This document shows positions 44,208-63,937 of a stretch of DNA of 64,000 bases, piece after piece. Source of the DNA: Selaginella tamariscina. Lineage: Eukaryota > Streptophyta > Lycopodiopsida > Selaginellales > Selaginellaceae. The translations under genes and the position numbers were made by a program. A model generated the notes under the pieces. That model did no database searches. It was not told the origin of the DNA and saw only the letters and a list, made by a program, of their open reading frames with translations. Positions within the stretch are counted from its first letter, which is position 1, and each line of letters starts with the position of its first letter. The stretch spans positions 104,278-168,277 of the forward strand of contig PUQB01000554.1 in assembly GCA_003024785.1 (NCBI GenBank), read 5' to 3'.

Positions 44208-47070
44208 ATGCACGCACACGGCAAATGCAGGCAAGAGATTGTGGGATCAGACAGAGTGATCTTGTCAGAGAACAACAAGGGACTTTACAAAAGAAGAACA
44301 CAGGAAAATCGTAACGCTGCATGGGAATTTGCTGCTGCACTGAAAGAATGTAGCAAGACAAGGGACTTTCAAGGCGGGAAAAAACTCCACTCGGACGCAG
44401 TTACATCAGGTTGTCACACAGACAAGTTTGTAGCCTCCGCCTTGATAAACATGTACATCAAGTGCGGGAGCATCCAGCAGGCCAAGGAGGTCTTCGATAA
44501 CACTATCCACCGGGACGCTGTTACATGGAACTCCCTGATGATGGGATACGTGGAGAATGGGGAAAGCTCACTGGCTTTGGACTTATACACACGCATGAGC
44601 TTTGAGCCAACGCGTGTGACGTATATTGCTGCACTCAAGGCGTGTGCGTGCTTGGCTACTGAGAGAGCATCAATGAAGGATATATACTTGGAGAAGGGAA
44701 GTGCCATTCATAGAGAGCTTAAGGACCGCGGGTTTCTCTCATGTATATTTGTGAGAAACACCTTGATAGACATGTATGGAAAGTGCGGGAGCATGCAGAG
44801 TGCTCGAGAAGTCTTTGACACTGCAACTCATCAAGATGTTGTTACCTGGAACTGCCTTTTAATGGGATACGTGGAGAATGGGGAAAGCTCATCGGCTCTG
44901 GAGCTTTTTGAAAGCATGGATTGCGAACCCAACCATGTTACATATATTGCTGCACTCAAAGCTTGTACATGTCTGAAGGAGGGAATTGCCATTCATGAGC
45001 AGCTCAAGGCTCGTGGATATGGTACTAATAGATCTGTCGCGAACTCCTTGGTGGTAATGTATGGGAAGTGTGGAAGTATGCAGTACGCATGGGAGGTCTT
45101 CGAGAGCATGACTTACCGAGATGTCGTTGCATGGAACTGTCTCATCGGTGGATACGTGGAGAATGGGGAATACTCAGTTGCTATTGAGTTCTTCAACACA
45201 ATGGACTGTAAACCGGACCATGTTACATATGTTGCTGCCCTCAAGGCGTGTGCAGGATTGGCAACTGAGAGAGACGCTGAGAAGCATGTTTTTACTTGAG
45301 AAAGGCATTGCCATGCACAGACGGCTTAAGGAACAGGGATTCGCTGCCAACGTATTTGTAGCAAACACCTTGTTGGATATGTATGGAAAATGCGGTTGTA
45401 TGCAGCTAGCCAGGAAGGTCTTCGACAATATAACTCACCGAGATGTTGTTTCATGGAACACTCTGATTCTGGGATACGTGGAGAATGGGGAGAGCTCAGT
45501 GGGACTGGATTTGTTCTTTTGTATGGACTCTCAACCAGACTCGTTTACATATGTAGCTGCACTCAAAGCTTGTGCAAACATGTCTTGTCTGGCAAAGGGG
45601 ATTGTTATTCACAAGCATCTCAGGGACCATGGATTCAGTTATCACATACATGTGAGAAACGCCTTGCTGGAAATGTATATGAAATGCGGTAGCTTACTTC
45701 ATGCCCAGGAGGTTTTCGATGACACAAAGAATCGGGATGTTGCTACATGGAACACACTTATATTGGGATACGTGGAGAATGGGGAGAGCTTGGTGGCTCT
45801 GGAGATTTCACAAGAATGAACTGTAAACGTACACGTTTTACATACATAGCTGCACTCAAGGCCTGTGCAAGCTTGGGTGCTCTTAAGAAAGCAGTCTCTA
45901 TACACCAAGAGCTTAAGGAGTGCGGATATCAATCCGACATAATGGTAGAAAACACACTGGTGTACACGTATGGGAAAATGGGGAATATGCAGCATGCTAA
46001 AGGATGTCTTTGATAACATGCTTTCTCGAATGTTGTTACATGGAACTCTCTCAATTGGGATACGTGGAGAATGGGGAGAGCTCAGTCGCTCTGGATTTAT
46101 TCGCAAGAATGGATTGTAAGCCCAGTTATGTTACATATCTCGCTGCACTGAAGGCAGTGTAGGGAAGCACTGTCTGGAGAAGGGTATAGCGATCCATAAA
46201 CAGCTCAAGGATTACGGTGTTCATCCCGACTTAGCGTTAACAAACACTTTGTTAGCATGTATTGCAAGTGCGGCAGCATGCACCATGCACAGGAGACTTT
46301 TGATCTCGTACTATATAAGGACGTTGTTACATGGAACTCTCTGATATTGGGATACGTGGAGAATGGGGAAAGCCCAGTAGCTATAGAGTACTTCACTATA
46401 ATGGACTGCGAACCAGACTGTGTTACATATCTTGCGGTTCTCAAGGCGTGTGGGAACATACTTACAGTACCATATGGAGAATACATTCACAGGAGAGTGT
46501 GTAAGCAGGGGGTTGAACACGAGCAAGGCGTTGCAAATGCTTTGGTGAGCTTCTATGGGAAGTGTGGGAGAATGGATTATGGCCGAGGAGCTCGTTTCTT
46601 GCATGTCTTCTCCTGATATAGTTTTCTTGGACGGCCTTGATAGCGGGTTACTCTTCGTGTGGGGATTCATATAAGGTGTTCAGTGTGGTTGAGAAGATAC
46701 AGGAAGCCGGGTTAAGGATGAACAGTGTTACGTTCACTTGTGTACTGGCTGCTTGTAACCATGCAGGGCTCGTATACAAAGGGAAGATGTGTTTCAAAGC
46801 TATGGTGGAGGACGGTATTCAGCCGGATTTGGAGCATTATAATTGTATACTCGATATGTTGGGCGAGTAAACAAGCTGGAAGAGGCGTTGTATATGGTGA
46901 AAGTATGCCTTTCGAAGGTGATGTGTATACATGGACGTGTTTGTTAGGGGCGTGTAGGAAATGGAATGTGGAAGTGGGGAAAGTTGCATTTGATGCATTG
47001 GTGTCTGAAAACGAGGAAAATGCAGCTGCGTATGTGATGATGCGTGATATATGGGAGTTCGAGTACGTAC
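44208..47070 (+). CDS. PLS/E-class pentatricopeptide repeat protein
   Basis: PPR proteins of this class bind organelle RNA and usually specify C-to-U editing or processing in plastids or mitochondria. About eight P-L-S cycles can be read, each with MYGKCGSMQ, a REVFD-type helix, RDVVTWN, GYVENGES and VTYIAALKAC. The cycle ends with VTFTCVLAACNHAGLVYKGK, the second-last motif, and an E motif MPFEGDVYTWTCLLGACRKW plus VEVGKVAFDALVS and AAYVMMRDIWE. No DYW domain follows in the window. Frame changes occur near 45,285, 45,815, 46,005, 46,040, 46,160, 46,250, 46,605, 46,635 and 46,870: more than elsewhere, so it may be a pseudogene. The first exon start is uncertain; ATG at 44,208 lies in a CA repeat and a GCAG acceptor at about 44,230 is an alternative. 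No transit peptide is visible. Confidence 0.75.
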
Positions 47071-47427
47071 ATACACACACACGCACGCACGCACGCACAC
47101 ACACGTAAACACTAACATTTGATAATATATAAATTGACAGTTACATCTTCAGGATTATTTAGTACTTATCCGTTCATACATTAAGCAAAGTTGTATATAT
47201 AATTAACAAATAATTGATATAGATATTTATTTATGTTCGTATATCCTGGTTTGTTTATGTACTACATCTTTGTAGTCTTAATTAAATAATAATTAAACGG
47301 TTTATGACTAAACTATACTATCGTAGAAACGCACACATACACACCTTACATGAGTAAATATGGTAATTAAATGATTATCTTGTGCGTGGTAAGTGTTTAA
47401 AACATTGTTGAAATATACCTTTTAAAC
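47071..47427. other. 3' flank of the PPR gene
   Basis: Begins with GTACGTACATACACACAC, a possible donor plus CA repeat, then AT-rich DNA without features up to the gypsy LTR. Confidence 0.5.
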
Positions 47428-47630
47428 TGTAAGATACTGTATTATGTAACGTAATGTATATACGCATGTGTATATACACACATGCGTAGTGACACATGGG
47501 TGGTGATCTGGCTGCCATATGTCAGTGCCATGTGTCACATGTGTGTCACGTGGCAGGAGGTCTCCTGTATATAAGCAGGGTTTTGTAGTTGAATATATCT
47601 GACATTTTTGAATATATATTTGCTCTTTCA
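47428..47630 (+). repeat. 5' LTR of the second gypsy element
   Basis: Contains TATATAAGCAGGG (a likely TATA box) about 60 bp before its end. Confidence 0.88.
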
Positions 47631-47683
47631 TTGGTGGAGAAGTTGGGTATTCCTTTCTTCTGCCTTTTTCTTTTCTTGTTTCC

Positions 47684-48650
47684 ATGACAATGAACATGGA
47701 AACGGCTTTTAGCATTATTGCTACTGCTATTGATGCACAAACTAAGTTGTTGAAGTGCTTTGTTGAGGGTCGGTTCTCCTCTTCCCCGCCTGAGCCTCAT
47801 GCCAGGGGATCTGCTTTTAGTACTCCTTCATCTTCTTTACAGGTCACAAATCCGAGGTTCAACCCGATCTTTTTGTGGTGATTCGGGAGATGATGTATAC
47901 CACTGGTTTGATCATTTCCAAGTTATTGTTTATTACCATGGTTGGGATGAGGCTCGTGCTCTCAGAGAATTCCCTACATGTTTGGAAGGCCCTGCGCTCA
48001 AGTGGTATAATGGATCGGCTGCGGAGATTCAAGCCAATAGTAATTGGTTGACGGAATGCCTCAAACGTACATTTGGCAAAGTTGAGGATTCAGATGATGC
48101 TTTTCAACCCATGCGATATACAACATCCTGGTGAGTCTGTTATGCGGTTCAGCATTAAGTTCTGGGATTTAGTTCGGCATGCATATCCTAACATGCTTGA
48201 GCCTATTAAGCTCGGTATGTTATGGCCAACTATGCGACCCGAACTTGTTCGATTCATTTGGGCTCTTCGTCCTACAACATTGGAGGAAGCTTTTGCACTA
48301 GCTCAACATTTTGAGTTGGTGCCTAGTGAGGGCCGTGGTCCCCTTGGGTTACCTGCTCCTCTTATTCAGCGTGCTGATCCAATGGAGGTTGACGCTGCTA
48401 CATATGTGCCTGCACGGCAAGCCTTTCGTGTCGACCTCGGGGCCCACCCGTGGACCACCTCCACGAAATCGTCCTGCACCTGCTCCAGTTCCTGTCCGTG
48501 GGAGTCAAAATCCACGAATTCGTGACAAGAGGAATTGGAACAATGCAGGTCGACCCCAAGTTCAATTGTTGGGCTTGTTGGGCACCTGGACATACTTGGC
48601 GGGCATGTGATGTGTATCCTGATTGGCGTCCACCACATCCAGGCTGGTGA
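47684..48650 (+). pseudogene. Gypsy gag
   Basis: NMETAFSIIATAIDAQTKLL, then DVYHWFDHFQVIVYYHGWD, LEGPALKWYNGSAAEIQ, RFSIKFWDLVRHAYPNML and a knuckle CWACWAPGHTWRAC. Frame changes near 47,880, 48,110, 48,440 and 48,560. Confidence 0.8.
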
Positions 48651-48856
48651 CCATATGTTCTGGATGGTGTGCTTGTGATGGCCATTATGTCTGATGATGA
48701 GCTTTTAGATGATGAAGCCTCTCTTGCAGATGGATCTGTTGCGGAAAACCAGTAATTGTACGAGTGATGGAGGTTTCACCTCCATGCTTTTTTTCGTTAT
48801 GCATATCAAGTTTGTAAGTTCCACCAGATCATCTAATTTTCACATTTTTTGCATGA

Positions 48857-51424
48857 GTGAATGATCTTTCAGTCACAGTGCTTGTGGATACAGGATCCAG
48901 TATGTCTTCCATAACTACTTCTCTAGCGCATCGGTGCTCATTACTCTTAAGACGTGCAGATAAGGTCTTGCACATTTTATATGGTAATGGACAGTCTCGT
49001 GCACTATCACAGTACACCACTTCGACTACGCTGGTTTGGGTGACAATCGTAAGTTTCCCTCTAGGTCTCTTAGGGTTGTCCCTTCCCAGGTCTTTGACAT
49101 TATTCTGGGATGTGATTGGTTGAAGCAGTCGAAAGGTATGTGTGATTTTTCACTCTCTCCTCCTGTATTATGCTTGACGTCTGTGTCTCTGCAGTCTGTT
49201 CCTTTACGTCCAGAGAAGCTTGTTGCTGTTTGTATCATGCATACAGTCCTTTGATTCCAGTCTTGGGGTGGTGTTCATCTCAACAGGTTCAAATGTCAGA
49301 TCCGTCCGGAGTATCGAGCACAATGCATCGAACGACTTAAGCAGCAGTATGCAAGTTTGTTCAAATTTGATATGTCCCAAGGTGCACGTGTGAAGACTCG
49401 ACACTGTATACCCACTGGCAATGCAAAGCCTTTCAAAGTCCCGGTTCGATGCAGGTCACCAAAAGAGTTATCAGCCATGCGAACAGCTGTTACAGATATG
49501 ATCGATAAGCGGGTATGTCCATCACAGAGTCCATGGGCATGTGAACCTCATTTGGTTCCCAAGCCTGATGAATCTCTACGATTTTGTGTGGATTACCAAC
49601 CTCTCAACGATGTTATCATCAAAGATGTTTATCCACTTTTGAACTCTGTCGATTTATTAAATCGTTTGGGTCAGAGTCGATGGTTTACTAAGTTGGATTT
49701 AGCATTAGAATATTGGCAAGTTTCTATGACTGAAGAGGATATTCTAAAAACGGCCTTCTAGACACCATTTGGTCTTTACGAGTTTTTGGTTATGCCTTTT
49801 GGATTGACTTCAGCTCTGCCACCTTTTAATGCATGATGGATGAGCTTCTTTTAATATGCCTGATATCACTGCCGATTTTATCGACGATGTGCTCATTCAT
49901 GGGTCTGGTTCTTGGGGGATCACATTCATGATGTACGGCGTGTTCTTGATCGATTTCGAAAAGTTGGCCTGAAGTTGAAACTTAAAAAAGTGTGTGTTTG
50001 GTTCGACCGACACCACTTAATTGGGTTACCGTATATCTCAAGAGGGTTTACAGGTGGATTTAATGAAGTTGCAAGCTGTTCGGAGTTCCCTTATCCCGTA
50101 CAGTACAGGAAGTCCATCGTTTCTTGGGCAAGGTGTAGTACTTGGGTCGATTCATCGATCATATCACTGATCGAACTATTCTCTTCGGGAGTTAGTTTGT
50201 CCACATGTACCTTTCAGGTGGACTCGCAGGTGTCAGCAGGCATTTGACTAGTTAAAAGAGTTCCTGACAACTCCACCATTGCTTCAATACCCAGATTTTA
50301 CTCGTCCATTTATTTTACGAGTAGATGCCTCAGGTGTTGGTATGGTGGTGTGTTGATGCAAATTGATGCTGTGGATCCTTCAATTCGACACCCGGTGGCT
50401 TACATTAGTCGAGTACTCGCGCCGACTGAGCAGAATTATTCCACTACTGAAAAAGAATGCCTTGTTGCTGTTTGGGGTTTTGAACAACTTCATGATTACT
50501 TACATGGGAGTGAAACACTTTTGGAGTGTGATCATGCTGCTGTCACTTCCTTGTTAAAATGGAAGAATTTAGTGGGTCGTGTAGCCAGATGGGCATTATG
50601 TTCCAAGTATATAACTTAATGTGGTGCACAGGCCTGAGCGAACAATGGTGGATGCGGATGCACTTTCTCAAGCACCCCTTTCTGATTCCACTTTGGCTGC
50701 TCATGTAGTCGCTGCAGCGTTCGGTTTGATATAAGCCCCTTAGGTATTCGATGCCGACTTACCATCCTTGGAACAGTGGCAGGATACTCAAAAACGTGAA
50801 CTGTGGACGAGGTAATTACGGGATGCATTTGCAAATCCTTCTTCCGAATTGCAGTTTCGATAATATCATGCTCAGTTTCGACTTCAGGATGGTTTATTGT
50901 ATTTTATTGGGACAAATCCAGAAGACAGATGGCGGTTGGTTGTGCCCTCTACATATGTTTCACACCTTTTTCGAGCATATCATGATTCGTCTATTGTTGG
51001 AGGTCATCTTGGTCACTAACGAGTGTTGAAGAAGCTCCGTAGATCCTTTTATTGGCCCAACATGCGTTGTGATGTGATTAGGTATATTCAAAGCTGTCCC
51101 ATTTGTCAAACTCGGAATTCCTCTACGACTCAGGCCATAGGGGTGTTAGAGTCCATCAACGTCTCTCGCCCTTTTGAGTTAATTGCAGTGGATTTAATGG
51201 GACCTTTTCCACGTTCTTCTCAAGGTAACCAGTACATCATTGTTGTATCCGATTATTTAACTCGTTGGGTGGAGGTTGGTGCTCTTCCGGATGCAACTGC
51301 CATGTCAACAGCTTTGTTTTTGTTCGATAATGTGGTTTTGCAGCATTCTTGTCCAGAGCGGATGTTATCAGATAATGGCCCGCTTTCATTGCCGAGGTAT
51401 TCCGAGTGTTGTGTGAGAGGTTAG
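48857..51424 (+). pseudogene. Gypsy pol: protease, RT, RNase H, integrase
   Basis: Protease SVTVLVDTGSSMSSITTSL (D-T-G-S) at 48,857. RT at 49,357-49,920: LRFCVDYQPLNDVIIKDVYP, KLDLALEYWQVSMTEED, LVMPFGLTSAL, DFIDDVLIH (F-I-D-D). RNase H near 50,350: YISRVLAPTEQNYSTTEKEC and DYLHGSETLLECDH. Integrase at 51,023: LRRSFYWPNMRCDVIRYIQS, CPICQTRNSS, FELIAVDLMGPFPRSSQGNQ. At least eight frame breaks and in-frame stops; not functional as read. No chromodomain recognised. Confidence 0.85.
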
Positions 51425-52090
51425 GGGTAAAACACTCATTTGCCTCTTCACCAAACTGATGGTTTGGTGGAGCGATTGAATCGGACTTCAAGGGTATGAT
51501 CTCGAAGTATGTGAACTTTAATCACACTGACTGGGATTGGTATTTGCGATGCTTGAGATTTGCTTATGTAACAGCATTCAGAGTTCGATTGGTATCTTCC
51601 ATTCAAGGCATTGTATGGATATGATCCTAAGTTGCCTAGTGAATTGGGATTATCATCGAATCTGCCACGTGCCGAGGACGTGAAAATGTGGGCTCGACAT
51701 TTGGATGCTGTCTTGCCTCTTCTGCGTGCAGAGTCTGCTGAACATCTTGGTCAGCTCAAATATGGCAACAATCTTCTTACAATGCAACATCAAATTCCAC
51801 CAGACATGCTGACGGTGACTTAGTACTGATACGTTTTCCCAAGTTGACTGCACCTGGCTTTGTACTTGGCTTGTAACTGGTTTATTACATAAGTGGCTTG
51901 GTCCCTACCGAGTACTCTGAAAGGTTGGTCCTTAGGTCTCATGAGATTGAGATAGTTCACGTAGTTCAAATGAAATGGTTTGTCGTTCGAGACTCGTTGA
52001 CTACATTCGGTCATACCTTAATGGCCCAACTCACACGGATCCAGGACCATCAGATCCATCACCATCTACACAGCGTAGAGGGGAGGATAA

Positions 52091-52282
52091 TAAGATACTG
52101 TATATTATGTAACGTAATGTATATACGCATGTGTATATACACACATGCGTAGTGACACATGGGTGGTGATCTGGCCACCATGTGTCAGCGCGTGTGCCAC
52201 GTCGCAGGAGGTCTCTTGTATATAAGCAGGGTTTTTGTAGCTGAATATATCTGACATTTTTGAATATATATCTGCTCTTTCA
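52091..52282 (+). repeat. 3' LTR of the second gypsy element
   Basis: Partner of 47,428-47,630, with a deletion in the GTGTCA region. Confidence 0.88.
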
Positions 52283-53427
52283 AAACATACATAAAATTTA
52301 TAATTTATAATTATTATGCTATTTAACTCCACCAATTAAAACAATATAATATTGGCATTTACTAACATATTATTTGTTTTGATTTATTTTATTTCATTTG
52401 CTATAATTAAATATATATTAGCTAATGTCAATTTGCTATAAACTAAAGATATTAATTAATTATTTATTTCATTCTATTTCATTCCAATTTTCAACATAAA
52501 TAAATAAACTAATAACAATAATACCTCATTAATAGTTGAAGTAAGTGGCTAATATGTAAATTTGCATAAATAAAACCTTACAGTAAATACCGTGGGAAAT
52601 ATTTTATTAATTTTTAAAAAATCTTATTAAAATAATTAATATTAAAATTTAAATTATTTATGTTTTGACATTTTATATTTGTATTTGTTAAATATATTCT
52701 GTTTTGAGGTATTTATGCGAATACAATCTTGAGGTATTTTTATAAATTTTCCCTACAAAATGTTACATAAAAAGTCGTTGTCTAGGGTACTCAACTTATA
52801 TTTTTTCCATAGGTAATTTATATAATGCTCTCTTCAATTTATAAAACTTAGTATATATAAATTTAAAATAAAATATAAACTCACTAATTGATGAAAACAT
52901 TAATGTTAATGTTTTATATAGAATAATATAAGAAGAAAATAAAAGACGGTAGTTATCATTGAAAAGACAGTAGTTATCGTTGTGTATATATAATAAATAG
53001 TTTTGGATTATTTATATATTTATATATTTCCTTTATTATTAACAAGAAATTATTATGAACTTTAAATATATATTTTGGTTTCAAACTAACCAACTTGCAT
53101 AAATGATTTATAAATTACTTATATTTAAAATATGTAAGTCTACTTGTATAGAAATTTTAGTTACACCAATTTTATGTTTTCCTACTTCTTTTATTTATTT
53201 AATTAATTAATTTATTTTTATAAAACATTGAAAATATCCACACACACACACACACACACAAGAAAGAAAGTGAATATACAAAGAAGATAGTTATTAAAGC
53301 TTTTAATCACGTTATAAATCATTGGGAAGATAATATTTAAACAAGACAAAGTCGAGAAAAAATAAGAAACTATATGTGTGTGTGTGTTTAAATTTGTACT
53401 GTATATCGATGTATATGTATGTATCTC

Positions 53428-53459
<32 letters not shown>

Positions 53460-54974
53460 ATGGAATATCTTTTAAGTTACTATTATGGATTATATAGACT
53501 ATTGTGTGTACACCAGAAATATTTAAGCTTATCTTTTAATAAGATTTATTAAACCGAATATATAAAATAATTGAAGGACATAACGTTAATGTCAGAGTAA
53601 CGTTGTTCTTTTATATAAACATTAGCTGGATTATTTATATAAATGTTTTGATTTTTCCTCTTAGATTTGAAAGATGCCAATGTCGGATGCTTGTAAATAC
53701 AAATTAATTTATAACATCATAAAATTGAGACTAATTAATTAATCAAAACATTTTATGCTAATTATAAGCTTTTAATCATGTTTATTAAATCGTTCTAGCT
53801 TGCATTAGATTTAAGTTTACTTAATAATTAAGAGTTTGTGTACATGCCATAATACGTATGTATAAATACATTTATAATTACTAGAAGATATATAAAACGT
53901 TTATATATAAAATTGAGATATATTAAACACTTAAAGGAGTGATATTATAAAGGAGATTATATTATCAAACACTTAAAAAGGAGATATATAAAACGCATAT
54001 AAAATTGAGACTTATTAAAGGAGTGAACGTAGTGATGTCTTTCGAATTTAAGAGGATAAAAAGATATTTTCCATTTTTAAGATTTATATAAAAGAAATGA
54101 TTTGACTAGTTTGTATACAGTTTAGTCATAGATTTTTACCTTATATAAATGATTTAGCACAGATATAAAAAAGCTTTTAAAAAATCTAGATGTATGAAAT
54201 CAATATATATTTTTAAGCGTTTAAACTGAGTTACCAACACCTGTATGTCTTCCAAGTTATAAAATAATGTTATCTATTACATATTCTTATAAATATCATA
54301 AAATGTTTAATACATATTCAAAAAATTATGGTCAATATATAACTTAAAGTATGATTATAAATACATAAATAATCTAAATTTTCAAACTCAAAATCTGGCA
54401 CTAATGGCACACCATGTATGTGTGTGTGTGTGTATATAATATACCTATATTATATAAATAATCTTCATTATGAAATAGTATAACTAATTTCAGATATATT
54501 TAACTTGTATTATGAATTTATAATAATATATTCTATTTAAATATATATTTAATGATTTAAAATATAAGATGACTTTGATAACTTACATCTGTTAATTTTT
54601 AAAAAGGATTAAAATTTTAATATACCTTTTTAATTTTATTTTTTTTTGAATATTTGAATACGTTTTTATTAAATAAAATTTATTTTAATTAACTTTAGTA
54701 TATTCTCTGAACCATTTAATCAATGATTAATCAGTAGGCCATTGAATTGATTTCACTTTAATAAATTAAAAAAATCTTATGTACTGCGTTTATATACATG
54801 TCTCCATGTGTATACATAGTTTATTTCATTCACCATATACACCATGTAATTCTCATATTGTATATACAACATATAAGTCCATAAGCAAATGTATATTATA
54901 CAACAGACAAGGTGTATATGTATATGTATTGTATATAAGTATAAAAGGGTAAAGAAAATGTATATACATCCCTT

Positions 54975-55015
<41 letters not shown>

Positions 55016-56341
55016 AACAAACAAACGAAACAATCATGTGTTATATACGAATAATATATCTTTATTCGTATATATATAGAGAGAGAGATATAAGAACTTG
55101 TATATACATGTTTATTGTGCGTGTATATATGTGTTTAGTTGAACACTAAACACTATGTATATATGTGTACAAACAACTATATATATTACTAAACATATAG
55201 TGCCTCCACCAGTCAACCACAAGGTTAATTAGCACTAACTATTTGACTTGAAATAATTAAATATATATTCAAAGTCAAATATATGTAAATATAGATTCAA
55301 AGTCGAATATAGATACGTGTCCAAGTTCATTAGATGTTGTACTACATTTGTTATAGTACAAAGTATATAAATTAAGTTATTTATAGGTTATCATATAATA
55401 ATTTTACATAATAACTTTTTTATATTTTATATATGTGTACGATGATATATATATATATATATGCCTCTCTTTCCCTCCACTTACTACACCTAAATATGCC
55501 ATATATTCAAGGTATATTCCGTATTTTCTTAAATATATACTATCTAGGGGGGGTGAATATACGCAACTTGCTAGCATACAACATGGATGTACAGATCAGT
55601 ATTATTATATACAGCTGGTCATATCTTTATATGTATCCTCCAGTCATGTTGTGCATCTCTCTCTTACGTGGCATTGGTGATTAAAATACTAAGAGAAAAA
55701 TTAAGTATTAAACCAGTATATATATTTAATGTTTAATATTGATTTAATTAATGCAAATTTAGTACAGTTTTAATCCTTATTATAAAATTAATATTCTTTT
55801 TCTTAAACATAATGCCACGTAAGAGAGAGACGTACATACAGCTTGCAATATAAATATCTCTGAAATAAAGATTACAGTATATCAAACGTAAGAGAATATG
55901 TACGTTCATGCATGTACACGTCGGTGTGTATATGTCAGGCTCATACGTCACCATAGTGATGTCATGGAACCACGTTGAAGACATCTCATGTGCACATAAC
56001 AATGTCAGAATTTAATTAACTAAATAGTTTATTTTTAATACTAATTAATTAATTAATTAATTAATGAGTTTAAATGGTATATACGACAGAAGTTTCACCC
56101 CGCCGCGTACGTATATTAATACTATACACATACAATACACAATACTGCAATATATCAAATATTTCTTCAAGCGACTTCACATGTATATACATCATTGAAA
56201 CTGCCGATCTATAAAACTCTCACTAAACCATATACTAATCTCACTAAACCATATACTAATTATAATTATAATATCTCAAGAACTCGATAAACTTATCCTT
56301 AAGCTCAGGAGACATCTCCATATCACCCTCTAACACCTTCA
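52283..56341. other. Long AT-rich stretch without genes
   Basis: Very AT-rich, stops in all frames. Microsatellites: (CA)n about 53,239-53,262, (AT)n about 53,428-53,458, (TC)n(AC)n about 54,970-55,017, TTAA repeats about 56,040-56,064. A GGGGGG run lies at about 55,547. Two facing copies of a CTCTCTCTTACGTGGCATT-like stretch occur at about 55,656-55,674 (plus) and 55,813-55,832 (minus), a possible small inverted-repeat element. Confidence 0.6.
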
Positions 56342-57158
56342 TCACTTCCGGATACCCTTTACTATTACAGTTCTCTTCCTCCTCGAACCCTTATAAACCG
56401 CATTACACCTTTTCGCCCTTTTCTTGCTCCTTAATGCAGCTGGGGAGTGATATTGCCTCACAAACGCAAGAGACTCCTCGTCCTTGAAGTTGAGCTTAGC
56501 CTTTTTGCCCTTAATCCTCCTCGCTGCCGTGTCGTACGCCAGAGCAGCCGCCTCTGCAGTACTGTACGATCCGAGCCAGAGTCGGACCCGTTGCTGCGGG
56601 TCACGGATTTCCGCACCCCATTTGCCAGACGGTCGCTGCCGGACACCCCTGTAGTGCTTCCTCGGCGCAGGCGGTACCGGAACCTCTTCATCCGAGCTTG
56701 TCTCCATCTTGTGGGAGAAATTCCCGGTCGGGAATGCCTGTGAATCCCCGGTCGGGAATGCCTGTGAATTCCCGGCCGGGAATGCCCGGGAACCTGTCTC
56801 TTCGGCGCATTCCAATTTGGGGACTTTCAGATACTCCGGCTGTTGTACATCGGACAGAAATGATGAATCCTCTGTAGTAGCGAGGATTCGGGAGTAGCCG
56901 CACCGGATGCGGTGGGAATTCCCGCTGAATTCCCGGAGAATTCCATGGGAAAGGACCAGATACCGTCCTGGATGAGAACCTCGTCCTGGAAGAGCTCCTC
57001 GAGCTGGATGGGGCCGCTTGGGTCACGCCCAATGCGAGTTCATCGGCCTCTGTGCAGTCCCATTCGTCGCATTTCCAGTCGGGAATCCACCCATCGACAT
57101 CTGGGCAGTTCCCACACAAGATTGGCAGCTCTACTGACTCGATGAGACCCCGACACAT
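56342..57158 (-). CDS. AP2/ERF transcription factor
   Basis: Nuclear DNA-binding protein of the ERF family (GCC-box or related sites). The AP2 domain is complete: [55 protein letters not shown], with the YRG and RAYD elements and ERF-type W-G-A-E-I-R-D. It is followed by a KR-rich tail ([17 protein letters not shown]), a likely nuclear signal. The N terminus (ATG at 57,158) reads [20 protein letters not shown] and an acidic stretch [11 protein letters not shown]. Two frame changes (near 57,030 and 56,900) move between three frames: [20 protein letters not shown] is read in one, [20 protein letters not shown] in another. Three in-frame repeats of a [14 protein letters not shown] type lie at about 56,722-56,790. 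About 272 residues, normal for the family; no intron needed. Confidence 0.85.
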
Positions 57159-57622
57159 CGCTAATTGGAAAAGAATTGGGGATTCTCTGGGATTCGAGAG
57201 AGAAATGCGGGATTCGAGAGAGAAATGTGGGGAAAAACAAAGAAGTACCAAAGTGTAGTATATGCACCCAAGAAAAGAAGCTTTACGGGATAAGAGTGCC
57301 AGGAAAGCCCTCTTTTTGTATAAGCGGCTAGGGTTTGGAACATGGCCGGCACACGCCCACGAAGTTACCGCTCCACCTGCCGCCGTTTTACCACGTCCGT
57401 ACAGGGTGAAAGCGCGTCCGTACAAGGGTAACAATGTGGCGGCCGTTGTTGGCGTCCAGCCGCCATTTGGCACCCAACATTATGTTTTTATTTTTTTATT
57501 TTTCTTGGCATTTTGTGGCAATTTGCGTTTATAGTAATTTCTGTTTAGGGTTTAGGGTTTAGGGTTATTTTGAACATTTTGAAAATAGCATATATATCTA
57601 AATTTTAGATATTTATAAATAT
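57159..57622. promoter_or_regulatory. ERF upstream region and 3' flank of the aldolase gene
   Basis: GC-rich to about 57,470, then AT-rich. Both flanking genes are on the minus strand, so this holds the ERF promoter and the 3' end of the aldolase gene. It contains two CGTCCGTACA(G/A)GGTGA-type direct repeats (about 57,394 and 57,414) and three TTTAGGG units at 57,544-57,564. Confidence 0.45.
57544..57564 (+). repeat. Three TTTAGGG (plant telomere-type) units
   Basis: Short interstitial run; as AAACCCTAA on the minus strand it is a telo-box, a promoter element of many plant genes. Confidence 0.8.

Positions 57623-63937
<6,315 letters not shown>

Larger units (their letters stand above)
47428..52282 (+). 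mobile_element. Second Ty3/gypsy element, degraded
   Basis: About 4.86 kb between LTRs at 47,428-47,630 and 52,091-52,282. The LTRs share AAGATACTGTA, ACGTAATGTATATACGCATG, TGACATTTTTGAATATAT and the end GCTCTTTCA. AAAC flanks both sides (47,424-47,427; 52,283-52,286), a candidate 4-bp target duplication. The plus strand holds gag, protease, RT, RNase H and integrase with many stops. It lies 360 bp past the PPR gene, in the same direction. Confidence 0.88.

Noticed and set aside
57544-57564. Chromosome end or healed telomere
   Set aside because: Only three TTTAGGG units between two ordinary genes; a promoter telo-box is enough to explain it.
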